DNA of 60,532 nt from CALCKU01 sp964654665 (lineage in GTDB: Bacteria > Pseudomonadota > Alphaproteobacteria > Caulobacterales > Maricaulaceae): assembly GCA_964654665.1 (NCBI GenBank), contig CAZZKV010000017.1, positions 1 to 60,532 on the forward strand. Reading direction: 5' to 3'. The position numbers and the translations under genes were made by a program. Each line of letters begins with the position of its first letter. The first letter of the stretch is position 1. Below, piece after piece: positions 6,983 to 14,788 of the stretch. The notes beneath the pieces are model-generated. The model saw only the letters and a program-made list of their open reading frames with translations, made no database searches and had not been told where the DNA came from.

Positions 6983-7507
6983 ATGGTTTATGCGCGTATT
7001 GTTTTAATGATAGGGTTGGCGGGGCTTATGTCAGCTTGCCAGACCGTATATGCAAATTCGCATGATCCTGTAGATAATCATGCTGCGGCTTCTGTACATA
7101 ATGAGCCAAGGCCTTATGATGCTAAAGCCAATGCGCAGAGTGATGTTGATATCGTATTATCCGATGCGGCGCGCTATAATAAATTAGGGATGATTATTTT
7201 AGGGGCCAATTGGTGCCATGACAGCCGGGCACTGGCGGCTCATTTTGAAAAACCGCAGTTTCAATCCCTTTTACGGAGCCATTATAAAATAGCTTATGTC
7301 GATGTGGGACAAAAAAACCGTAATATTGATATTGCTCGTCGCTTTGGTCTTGACGCTGTTGTCGGGACTCCAACCGTGATTATTACAGATTCAGACGGCA
7401 AGGTCCTTAATTTCGATACGGCACCAACATGGCGTAATGCCGCCAGCCGGACCGAAGACGAGACATGGAAATATTTTCGCAGCTTTGCGCATAAGCAGGA
7501 GAATTAG
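6983..7507 (+). CDS. Thioredoxin-fold lipoprotein with a single active-site cysteine
   Basis: 174 residues. The N-terminus MVYARIVLMIGLAGLMSAC has a lipobox ending at Cys19, so the mature protein should be anchored in the outer or inner membrane facing the periplasm. A thioredoxin-like domain follows, with the active-site region GANWCHDSRALA (Cys78, second cysteine replaced by Ser81), the conserved cis-proline region VVGTPTVIITD and a C-terminal helix. A WCxxS site argues against simple disulfide oxidation and for reduction, glutathione-type chemistry or a non-redox role. It is two bases upstream of a membrane-protein gene and probably forms an operon with it. Confidence 0.85.
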   Translation: MVYARIVLMIGLAGLMSACQTVYANSHDPVDNHAAASVHNEPRPYDAKANAQSDVDIVLSDAARYNKLGMIILGANWCHDSRALAAHFEKPQFQSLLRSHYKIAYVDVGQKNRNIDIARRFGLDAVVGTPTVIITDSDGKVLNFDTAPTWRNAASRTEDETWKYFRSFAHKQEN

Positions 7508-7509
7508 TC

Positions 7510-8214
7510 ATGTTCATGGGACATTATGGACCCGCCATATGGGATACGCGGCGCGGGCAGGCACAGCCGCTTATTCCTTTATGGCAGGCCTTTATAGCGG
7601 TTCAATTAATTGATATTTTATGGGCTATTCTCTCACTTTTCGGCATAGAAGGCGCGGTGGCTATTAACGGCGTTCCATTTTTTGATATTGATTGGTCGCA
7701 TTCTTTGCTCAGTTCGATTGTGCTGGCCATATTGGCGGGCGCTGTCTTTCGTAGACTGAAGCCCGAGGCGGGGCGGCGCGGATTTTGGGTTATTGCGGGG
7801 CTGGTTTTTTCCCATTGGGTTATGGATCTTATTGTTCATCGCCCCGATCTGCCGCTTTATCCGGGCGGGACAGTGATGTTGGGGTTTGCGCTCTGGAATT
7901 TCCCTTGGTTGGCCTATGCTCTGGAAATGGGGTTGGTCTTGGCTGCGTTTTTGTATTGGCAGAAAATTACGACGGCCAAACATTGGGGATATACAGCCGG
8001 TTTATGGGTGTTTTTCCTATTTATGGCAGGTTTGCAGTTTTATAGTATTGTTATGCCAGGGTTGGCGGTTCAGGCGGGTACTTATGACCATGCTTTAACG
8101 CCTCAAGGCGCGCCGCTGGCACTTACGGCTTTGACCGTATTTTTGCTGATGGCCGCGATAATTGGAGGGCTAGAAAAAGGTCTCCCTTCAAAATTTATTG
8201 GGGGTGAAGCGTAA
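7510..8214 (+). CDS. Integral membrane protein, putative metal-dependent hydrolase-like
   Basis: 234 residues with about seven hydrophobic segments. The motif SHWVMDLIVHRPDLPLYPGG (about residues 101-120) recalls the His/Asp pattern of YdjM-type membrane-bound hydrolases, and WSHSLLSS (about 62-69) gives a further histidine in a membrane-proximal position. The ATG at 7510 has GGAG upstream; an ATG two codons later is equally usable. It follows the thioredoxin-fold lipoprotein gene by two bases and ends five bases before the convergent dinB stop. The function is not established. Confidence 0.75.
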   Translation: MFMGHYGPAIWDTRRGQAQPLIPLWQAFIAVQLIDILWAILSLFGIEGAVAINGVPFFDIDWSHSLLSSIVLAILAGAVFRRLKPEAGRRGFWVIAGLVFSHWVMDLIVHRPDLPLYPGGTVMLGFALWNFPWLAYALEMGLVLAAFLYWQKITTAKHWGYTAGLWVFFLFMAGLQFYSIVMPGLAVQAGTYDHALTPQGAPLALTALTVFLLMAAIIGGLEKGLPSKFIGGEA

Positions 8215-8219
8215 AGACT

Positions 8220-9575
8220 TTATAGGTCATCACTATCATCGGGATAATCATCGGGTTTGATTTTATCGGGCAGGGATTCAGCTTCGCTGCGTTTTGCCGT
8301 GGATAGCCTAAACCCGCGTCCTGTCATGACTGCCTGCGTGCCAAATCGGGCGCGGGCCTTATCGGAGGCTCTCTCGGCTATTCCGCGTTTGAGCGCGCCC
8401 GGGTCAAGTAAATCACCGCTATCGCCGACCGGGTGGGATAAGCCGGATATACCCGCCCCAATAAGGCGAAATTTCCGGCCATTGGCTTCTTTTTCCAGCA
8501 AGGGTTCACAGACCCGAAAAATACTATCGGCAAGCTGTATAGGTTGAGGCAGTGTTCGGCGGCGGGTGATCGTTTCAAATTGCTTGGTTTTAAGCTTAAG
8601 CGTCACAACTTTGCCAGCGAGGTTTTTGGTTTTACTGCGATCTGCGGTCTTTAAACAGACCTGCCATAACTTGTCTTTCAGATGTTCGAGGTCGCTAATA
8701 TCTTCATTGAAAGTTGTTTCTGCGGATACCGATTTTCGAACACTGTCAGGCTTAACGGGGCGAAAGTCCTCAGCGCGGGCGAGGCGGGCCAGATGCAGCC
8801 CTAAGTCGCCAAATAATTTGACCATATCTTTATCACTGCGTTGCCTTACATCGGCAATCGTTATGATACCGTGCTTTTTCAGGGTTCGGGCAAAGGCGGG
8901 CCCGACGCCATAGATAAATCCAACCGGTTTGTCGGTTAGGAAGTCAAGGGCCTCTTTTCCTAAGATTGCAAATCCATAAGGCTTGTCGAGATCGGATGCG
9001 GTTTTGGCTAAAAATTTATTATGGGATAGTCCAACAGAAACCGTTACACCGACGTCTTTTAAAATACGGTTTTGTAGATCAATAAGGCTTTGTGCAGGGG
9101 AGCGTCCAAACAGGCGCTGGGTACCGCTTAGGTCCAAAAAAGCTTCGTCGATTGAGAGCGGCTCAACAAGTGGTGTCAGCGCTCGCATCATATTGCGTAT
9201 GCGCAAACCTTCGCGGGAATATTTAGCCATATCACCGCGCACCACAACGGCCTGCGGACAGGCTTTTAGGGCTTTGAACATAGGCATGGCCGAGTGAACG
9301 CCATAAATACGGGCTTGATAACAGGCGGCAGAGACAACACCGCGTTTGCCCCCGCCAACAATAACCGGTTTATTGGCGATATCGGGATTATCCCGTTTTT
9401 CAATCGAACAGTAAAAAGCATCGCAATCAACATGGGCTATGGAAAGTGTATTTATTTCAGGATGGCTAAGGATACGGTGTGAGCGGCAAGTCGGGCAGAA
9501 AGACGGTTCTGCTGGCGCACCGCAATCTCGACATAATGCCGGAACAGTTTCAGGTGGCAATGGGGTGTTATTCAA
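8220..9575 (-). CDS. dinB: DNA polymerase IV (Y family) with N-terminal zinc ribbon
   Basis: 451 residues. Translesion polymerase of the SOS response. Catalytic acidic residues are visible in HVDCDAFYCSIEKRDNP (Asp50) and SIDEAFLDLSG (Asp143, Glu144). The palm continues through SVGLSHNKFLAKTASD, the thumb HhH through GVGPAFARTLKKHG, and the little finger spans about residues 300-400. Cys15, Cys18, Cys27 and Cys30 form a zinc ribbon before the polymerase core, an arrangement common in Alphaproteobacteria. The start is TTG at 9573-9575, set by AAAGG eight bases before it and by conservation of the zinc ribbon. A LexA box lies 19 bases upstream. The C-terminus ends in an acidic tail (DDYPDDSDDL). 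It is convergent with the membrane-protein gene. Confidence 0.95.
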   Translation of the reverse strand: MNNTPLPPETVPALCRDCGAPAEPSFCPTCRSHRILSHPEINTLSIAHVDCDAFYCSIEKRDNPDIANKPVIVGGGKRGVVSAACYQARIYGVHSAMPMFKALKACPQAVVVRGDMAKYSREGLRIRNMMRALTPLVEPLSIDEAFLDLSGTQRLFGRSPAQSLIDLQNRILKDVGVTVSVGLSHNKFLAKTASDLDKPYGFAILGKEALDFLTDKPVGFIYGVGPAFARTLKKHGIITIADVRQRSDKDMVKLFGDLGLHLARLARAEDFRPVKPDSVRKSVSAETTFNEDISDLEHLKDKLWQVCLKTADRSKTKNLAGKVVTLKLKTKQFETITRRRTLPQPIQLADSIFRVCEPLLEKEANGRKFRLIGAGISGLSHPVGDSGDLLDPGALKRGIAERASDKARARFGTQAVMTGRGFRLSTAKRSEAESLPDKIKPDDYPDDSDDL

Positions 9576-9593
9576 TGGATAACCTTTATATGC

Positions 9594-9608
9594 GTTCCTG
9601 TTACGTTC
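9594..9608 (-). promoter_or_regulatory. LexA (SOS) box of dinB
   Basis: GTTC-CTGTTAC-GTTC, on the plus strand as written, matches the alphaproteobacterial LexA consensus GTTC-N7-GTTC exactly. It lies 19 bases upstream of the dinB start, where a bound repressor would block the promoter. Confidence 0.8.
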
Positions 9609-9631
9609 CTATCTTATCAGACCTGTCATGG

Positions 9632-9646
9632 TTAATCTATTCCTAA
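9632..9646 (+). promoter_or_regulatory. Possible CtrA-like site upstream of divK
   Basis: TTAA-TCTATTC-CTAA differs by one base from the TTAA-N7-TTAA core of CtrA sites. It lies about 110 bases before divK, a gene under CtrA control in Caulobacter. The match is short and in AT-rich DNA, so this is only a suggestion. Confidence 0.3.
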
Positions 9647-9756
9647 AGCGGGACACACCGTTAATTAAGGATATCGGGCTATATAACCTCAGTCAAAGGA
9701 TAGCGATCGGTAGAATCGCATAAGTGAATAGGTGAAACGGGATTATGCTGAAGGTC

Positions 9757-10125
9757 ATGCCAAAAAAAGTACTTATCGTTGAAGACAATGAACTCAATAT
9801 GAAGTTGTTTGCGGATCTTCTGGATGCTCATGGTTATGAAACGCGTCAGACACGTGAAGGGCTTAAAGCCATTTCTATGGCGCGTAGCTTTAAACCCGAT
9901 TTAATTCTCATGGATATTCAGTTGCCCGAGGTATCAGGCCTTGAGGTGACCAAGTGGATAAAAGATGACAAGGCTTTGGCCGATATTCCTGTCGTCGCTG
10001 TGACAGCTTTTGCCATGAAGGGCGATGAAAAACGTATTCGTGATGGAGGTTGTGAAGCCTATATTGCTAAGCCGATTACGGTGTCGTCCTTTTTGGCGAC
10101 TGTCCGTAAATTCGTCGACGCCTAG
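9757..10125 (+). CDS. divK: Single-domain response regulator DivK
   Basis: 122 residues making one receiver domain with no output domain. Phosphoacceptor Asp53 (LMDIQLPEVSG), acidic pocket Glu9-Asp10, Thr and Lys switch residues in VTAFAM and AKPIT. The long runs VLIVEDNELNMKLF, EVTKWIKDD and VAVTAFAMKGDE are near-identical to Caulobacter DivK, which relays phosphate from DivJ/PleC to control DivL-CckA and so CtrA. The ATG at 9757 is chosen because GAAGG precedes it and it matches the DivK N-terminus; an in-frame ATG at 9745 is less likely. It lies 18 bases upstream of pleD. Confidence 0.95.
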   Translation: MPKKVLIVEDNELNMKLFADLLDAHGYETRQTREGLKAISMARSFKPDLILMDIQLPEVSGLEVTKWIKDDKALADIPVVAVTAFAMKGDEKRIRDGGCEAYIAKPITVSSFLATVRKFVDA

Positions 10126-10143
10126 ACCGGTTGGCCTGCCCGA

Positions 10144-11505
10144 ATGAGCGCCCGGATTCTCATTGTCGATGACCTCGCCCCCAATCTTCATTTGCTTGAA
10201 CTTAAGCTTTCGGCTGAATATTACGATGTCCTGACGGCACGTAGCGGATATGAAGCCTTGGAAATTGCCGGACGAGAAAGGCTCGACCTGATTATGATGG
10301 ATGCCATGATGCCTGGGCTTAATGGGTTTGAGGCTTGTGAAAAGTTGAAATCTGATCCCGCAACATGGCATATTCCGATTGTTATGGTGACGGCCCTTGA
10401 AGAAACAAAAGACCGTATCCGCGGGCTTGAAGCCGGAGCCGATGATTTTATAACAAAACCGATTGATGATTTTAATATGTTGGCGCGAGTCCGATCATTG
10501 CTGCGCCTAAAAATGGTCACGGATCAACTATTAAGCCATACGGGGCACACGATTGCTAATTCTCGGCCAATGATTGAAAAGCTGGACCGGCGCAAAGGGA
10601 ATATTCTTATTATTGAGGACCATCCATCCCGTGCATCAAAATTTGAAAAAACCTTATCCTCGATCCATGAAATAACCATAGCCTCTGATCCGCGTAAAGC
10701 GCTGAAGATAGCTAAGAAAAATACAGATTTAATCATTATTAGCCTTGTTTCGGAAAATTTTGATGGTTTGCGTATCTGCGCGAGTTTGAGATTTGACGAA
10801 GCATGCCGTGATATTCCTATATTGGTATATGGAGATCCGGAGGATGAGCACCGTTTTGTCAGGGCTTATGATCTGGGGGTGAATGACACGATTATGCGTC
10901 CCATTGAAACGCAGGAATTATTAGCCCGGACATCGTCGCAATTACGCCGAAAATTTTATGCGGATACATTGCGTGAAAATTTCAGTGAAAATCTTGAAAT
11001 GGTCTTGTCTGATCCCTTAACAGGACTTGGTAACAGACGCTTTTTTGATCGGTCTATTGCTCCGCTTTTTGCCCAGCTTGAAAGCAAGAATGAGCCGTTT
11101 TCTATTATGGTATTCGATATTGATCACTTCAAGCGGGTGAATGATATTCTTGGGCATGATATGGGGGATCAGATTTTAAAAGAGATCGCGGCTCGTCTAG
11201 CCTCCAATATGCGGGCGATTGATATTGTGTCGCGGTATGGCGGCGAAGAGTTTATGATTGCTATGCCGCGTACAAAGGCCAAACAAGCTTTGATTGCGGC
11301 TGATCGTATTCGATCCTTGATAGGCGGTACGCCAATATATATTGACGGACAGGCATTACACATAACAACCAGCGCTGGCGTTGCTCAGGTCAAACCGGGT
11401 GAAAAATTACGAGATGTCTTCAAACGCGCCGATGGTGCGCTGTATCGAGCCAAACAGGCCGGACGCAACAAAGTGTTATCAGCGGACATAAAAAAAGCTG
11501 CCTAG
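10144..11505 (+). CDS. pleD: Diguanylate cyclase response regulator PleD
   Basis: 453 residues: receiver domain 1 (about 1-120, phosphoacceptor Asp53 in MMDAMMPGLNG), a second receiver-like adaptor (about 150-280, degenerate at its acceptor site), and a GGDEF domain (about 290-450). The active loop is GGEEF at 366-370. The inhibitory I-site RxxD is R357-A-I-D360 with the same spacing as in Caulobacter PleD, so product inhibition by c-di-GMP is expected. The role is c-di-GMP synthesis during the swarmer-to-stalked transition. It forms an operon with divK. Its stop codon lies inside the terminator hairpin. Confidence 0.95.
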   Translation: MSARILIVDDLAPNLHLLELKLSAEYYDVLTARSGYEALEIAGRERLDLIMMDAMMPGLNGFEACEKLKSDPATWHIPIVMVTALEETKDRIRGLEAGADDFITKPIDDFNMLARVRSLLRLKMVTDQLLSHTGHTIANSRPMIEKLDRRKGNILIIEDHPSRASKFEKTLSSIHEITIASDPRKALKIAKKNTDLIIISLVSENFDGLRICASLRFDEACRDIPILVYGDPEDEHRFVRAYDLGVNDTIMRPIETQELLARTSSQLRRKFYADTLRENFSENLEMVLSDPLTGLGNRRFFDRSIAPLFAQLESKNEPFSIMVFDIDHFKRVNDILGHDMGDQILKEIAARLASNMRAIDIVSRYGGEEFMIAMPRTKAKQALIAADRIRSLIGGTPIYIDGQALHITTSAGVAQVKPGEKLRDVFKRADGALYRAKQAGRNKVLSADIKKAA

Positions 11506-11520
11506 AGAGGCAGCTTTTCT
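11495..11520. terminator. Bidirectional intrinsic terminator between pleD and rpmG
   Basis: AAGCTGCCT and AGGCAGCTT form a 9-base-pair stem with an AGAG loop, followed by TTTT on the plus strand and preceded by AAAAAA, which is a U-run for minus-strand transcripts. It can end both pleD and rpmG transcription. The pleD TAG (11503-11505) overlaps the stem and loop. Confidence 0.8.
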
Positions 11521-11539
11521 ATATTTATACCCTGTCAAT

Positions 11540-11707
11540 TTACTTGATTTTACCTTCTTTGAAATCGACATGTTTCCGCACGACAGGATCATATTTCCGT
11601 TTGACCATTTTTTCGGTCATTGTTCGGGAATTTTTCTTTGTCACATAAAAATAACCCGTGCCAGCGGTTGAATTCAGGCGGATTTTAACAGTTGTTGGTT
11701 TCGCCAT
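11540..11707 (-). CDS. rpmG: 50S ribosomal protein L33
   Basis: 55 residues, MAKPTTVKIRLNSTAGTGYF followed by YVTKKNSR, TEKMVKRKYDPVVRKH and VDFKEGKIK. This is the standard length and sequence of bacterial L33, a small protein of the large ribosomal subunit near the E site. It lacks the CxxC pairs of zinc-binding L33 forms, so it is the zinc-independent type. The ATG is at 11705-11707. It is short, monocistronic and shares its terminator with pleD. Confidence 0.95.
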   Translation of the reverse strand: MAKPTTVKIRLNSTAGTGYFYVTKKNSRTMTEKMVKRKYDPVVRKHVDFKEGKIK

Positions 11708-11802
11708 GGGACGAGCCTTCCATATAAATTTTAAGCGCGGAACATACGCATAAAGTGAGCGGTGTCAACAGCCTTGCCTTATGCTATCTTAGTCGGATTG
11801 TC

Positions 11803-12561
11803 TCAGCCGGATTTGGGGAAACTATCGGTTAGGAATTTGCCATATTTGGCATGTGAGTAAAAAATATCCTTTGGCGGATTATCATGCGCAAGATACCGGC
11901 GTAATACGGTCAGCATCATTTCTGTCGCCCGCTGTGTTTCCAGGGATTTAATCTTCTCAAAGGTAAACCAGCCAACATTCAAAAGCTCAGCGCTATCGGC
12001 TATTTGCGGCAGGGTCGGAGTTTCCAGATGTTTGACAAAAAACCAGGCATCAAACCGTTTATGGCGATGGGGTGGTGTAACTGCGCGGCCAAAAACCTCG
12101 ATCCCGGTTAAATCCGGCATCATACCGGCATTTCGAAAGGCATCCCATGTCGTATTATTAATATTACGCAGAGGCTTATCGGTTTTAGACCCTAAAAGCA
12201 GCGAGGTTTCTTCATAGGTTTCGCGAATAGAGGCCAGAGCCACGGCGCGGGCGCGTCGGGGCGAAAAGGCCGCTTCTAATATCCGTTCGCTGCGCGGCGA
12301 AAGATCGCCTACATAGGGGACATAGCTATCGCCGCGATCAACACGCCCGCCCGGGAAAACATAGACACTGGGCATGAAATCATGGCGGTTAGAGCGTTGT
12401 CCCATGAGAATGCACGGATTATCGCGAGGGCCATGAGTGAGTACAATTGTCGAGGCTACGCGCGGGCGCGGGGCGCGGGCTAAAACCGCTCGGTTTGCCC
12501 GTTCTTTTTCCGTCATCCGTATTTCGCCAAGGGTTGAGGGGCTCAAGGTATCGTCTGTCAT
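11803..12561 (-). CDS. Nudix hydrolase
   Basis: 252 residues. The Nudix box is split: VFPGGRVDRGDS at about 68-79 and ALASIRETYEETSLLLG at about 108-124, with an insertion of roughly 30 residues between them, as in the longer acyl-CoA or NUDT-type hydrolases. The REtyEE metal-binding glutamates (about 113-118) are intact, so pyrophosphohydrolase activity on a nucleotide or CoA-type substrate is expected. Its ATG overlaps the stop of rnr by one base (TAATG), pointing to coupled translation with RNase R and topA upstream. Confidence 0.88.
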   Translation of the reverse strand: MTDDTLSPSTLGEIRMTEKERANRAVLARAPRPRVASTIVLTHGPRDNPCILMGQRSNRHDFMPSVYVFPGGRVDRGDSYVPYVGDLSPRSERILEAAFSPRRARAVALASIRETYEETSLLLGSKTDKPLRNINNTTWDAFRNAGMMPDLTGIEVFGRAVTPPHRHKRFDAWFFVKHLETPTLPQIADSAELLNVGWFTFEKIKSLETQRATEMMLTVLRRYLAHDNPPKDIFYSHAKYGKFLTDSFPKSG

Positions 12562-14783
12562 TACCGTTTTCCTCTTTTGTATTGTTTTCGGCCCTTTGGG
12601 TAATAGCCGCGATTTCGGCGAGGTGGTTTGCCAGCCTCGGGTTTTGTCAGGATTTCGAAAATAAGACTACCCGTCAATCCGTCCGCTTCTTTCAGGCGCA
12701 CTTTGATCTTGCGGCCAAACCGGTAGGTATCTCCGCTTTGTGCTCCAATGAGTGATTTGCTTTTTTCGTCAAATACATAAAACTCTTGTCCTAATTCTCT
12801 GGCAGGTATTAAACCATCTGCGCCGGTTTCGTCCAAGGCGATAAATAAACCAAATTTTGTGACGCCAGAAATGCGGGCGTCAAATGTTGCACCGATATTT
12901 TTTTCAAGATAGCGCGCAATATACCGGTCTTTGGCATCGCGTTCTGCAGCCATAGCCCGGCGTTCCGTCGAGGATATATGTTCTGATATCTCCTTGAGCC
13001 GGGATTGTTCCGTCTGCGTTGTTCCATCTTCGCCCAGATTAAAGGCTGTGATCAGCGCGCGGTGAACCACTAAATCGGCATAGCGGCGAATGGGCGATGT
13101 AAAATGCGCATAATGGGTGAGGTTCAGGCCAAAATGCCCTTTGGGGTCAGTATCGTAATAGGCTTGGGATTGACTGCGTAAGATCGATAGGCTGACGGCT
13201 TCGGTTAAGTCTTTTTCGCGGGCTTGTTTCATCAATGTGTTAAACCGCAATGTACTGGCGCGATCACCCATAGAAAATTTAAGGCCAATAGCCGGTAGAA
13301 AATCCGATAGGCTTTGTAATTTATCGCGGGCAGGGGGTTCGTGAACACGAATGATTGATATTGTGTTTTTCTCAGATAGAGCTTCAGCCGCCGCGACATT
13401 GGCTTGTACCATAAATTCTTCGATTAGTTTATGGGCATCAAATCGGTCACGAAGGGTGATTTTCTCAACATCACCGGCTTTGTTAATATGGACGCGGCGC
13501 TCCGGCAGTTCAATTTCTAACGGCGCGCGATCTTGGCGGGCTTTGCGTAGAATTTTATAGGCCGCATAAATGTCGTCAAGAATATGGCTGACGGGCTGTG
13601 CCGCTTTGCCAGGGTGGCCATCGAAGCTTTCTTGGGCTTGCCCATAGGTGAGCCGGGCATGAGAACGCATAATGCCGCGTTTAAAGACATGGTCAATTTT
13701 GCGTCCGGTTTTATCAAACCGCATCATCACCGCCAGACAGGCCCGATCTTCATGGGGACGCAGGGAACAGAGATTTGACGATAACTCATGGGGTAGCATA
13801 GGTTCGACTCTATCCGGCAGATAAACCGAGTTTCCCTTTTCACGCGCTGTATTATCCAAAGCACTGTTGGGCGTAACAAAGGCAGCCACATCGGCAATTG
13901 CGACCCAAATAACCCAGCCCTCTTTGTTTTGGGGGGTCTCATCAGGTGCAGCAAAGACAGCATCATCAAAATCTTTTGCATCGACGGGATCAATCGTGAT
14001 AAGTGGAATTCTTCGTAAATCTTCGCGATATTTTGAGAGTTTAGGCAGTGTAAGTGATTGCGCTTGGGCTATCACTTCGTCCGAAAACCCGACGGGGATA
14101 TCATGGGCGCGCAGGGATATAAGCGAGGCGGCTTTGGGTCCATCTGCGGGACCTATGACAGCGTCTATTTTTGCTGTTCGGTCATATTTTCCTTTGCGTC
14201 CACCGAAGCTTGAAAACATAATAAGGCTATTGTTTTCAATGCCTTCCGGGATATTGCTCGGTCGAAATTCATCACGGGATTTTTTTTCAACGGGTTTAAT
14301 ACTCCACCCGCGCCCGTCCTTATACAGAACGCCCAAGCGTTGAGAGGGTCCATTTCCGAGTTTCTTCAGAACACTGGCTTCCAAGCGTCCATTTTTGTCT
14401 TTTATGCGGCACAAAGCCCGAGAACCTATGCCTATAGTAGCGGAGCGATGTGCTTTCCTGGATTTGGATGCACCGCCTTCGCGAATAATAAGTTTCGGCG
14501 GTTCGCCGCTGCCTTTAAATGGCTCGGGTATACCGATCATATCGCCATGATCATCCAGACCCGTTACGCGAATAACCATAACAGAGGGCAGGGCTCCGGC
14601 TTGGCGGTACATTTTTTTAGATGAGAGGATTAACGTACCATCATCAATCATATCGCGCAAAATTTTACGCAATTCTCGCCGGTCTTCACCTCGAATGTCC
14701 AGACGGCGCGCAAGAGCTTTGCGGTCTAGGCGGTCCGGAAATTCGCGAACAGCCTTTAAGATATGTTCGCGTATTTGGGTCAA
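12561..14783 (-). CDS. rnr: Ribonuclease R
   Basis: 740 residues: N-terminal helix-turn-helix region (about 1-65), cold-shock domains (about 65-230), RNB catalytic domain (about 250-590) with the metal-binding run TIDPVDAKDFDDAVFA and downstream RHxxP-type stretch YAHFTSPIRRYADLVVHR, then an S1 domain (about 640-710) and a basic tail (RRNRGYYPKGRKQYKRGKR). This is the 3'-5' hydrolytic exoribonuclease that degrades structured RNA. The gene starts five bases after the topA stop and overlaps the Nudix start, so topA-rnr-Nudix form one operon. The two lysine/arginine-rich ends in this operon (here and in TopA) are probably nucleic acid contacts. Confidence 0.95.
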   Translation of the reverse strand: MTQIREHILKAVREFPDRLDRKALARRLDIRGEDRRELRKILRDMIDDGTLILSSKKMYRQAGALPSVMVIRVTGLDDHGDMIGIPEPFKGSGEPPKLIIREGGASKSRKAHRSATIGIGSRALCRIKDKNGRLEASVLKKLGNGPSQRLGVLYKDGRGWSIKPVEKKSRDEFRPSNIPEGIENNSLIMFSSFGGRKGKYDRTAKIDAVIGPADGPKAASLISLRAHDIPVGFSDEVIAQAQSLTLPKLSKYREDLRRIPLITIDPVDAKDFDDAVFAAPDETPQNKEGWVIWVAIADVAAFVTPNSALDNTAREKGNSVYLPDRVEPMLPHELSSNLCSLRPHEDRACLAVMMRFDKTGRKIDHVFKRGIMRSHARLTYGQAQESFDGHPGKAAQPVSHILDDIYAAYKILRKARQDRAPLEIELPERRVHINKAGDVEKITLRDRFDAHKLIEEFMVQANVAAAEALSEKNTISIIRVHEPPARDKLQSLSDFLPAIGLKFSMGDRASTLRFNTLMKQAREKDLTEAVSLSILRSQSQAYYDTDPKGHFGLNLTHYAHFTSPIRRYADLVVHRALITAFNLGEDGTTQTEQSRLKEISEHISSTERRAMAAERDAKDRYIARYLEKNIGATFDARISGVTKFGLFIALDETGADGLIPARELGQEFYVFDEKSKSLIGAQSGDTYRFGRKIKVRLKEADGLTGSLIFEILTKPEAGKPPRRNRGYYPKGRKQYKRGKR

Positions 14784-14788
14784 TAGAT

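Noticed and set aside
13867..14343. 158-codon open frame antisense to rnr
   Set aside because: It lies wholly inside a well-supported gene on the other strand, with composition expected from a shadow frame and no recognisable product.
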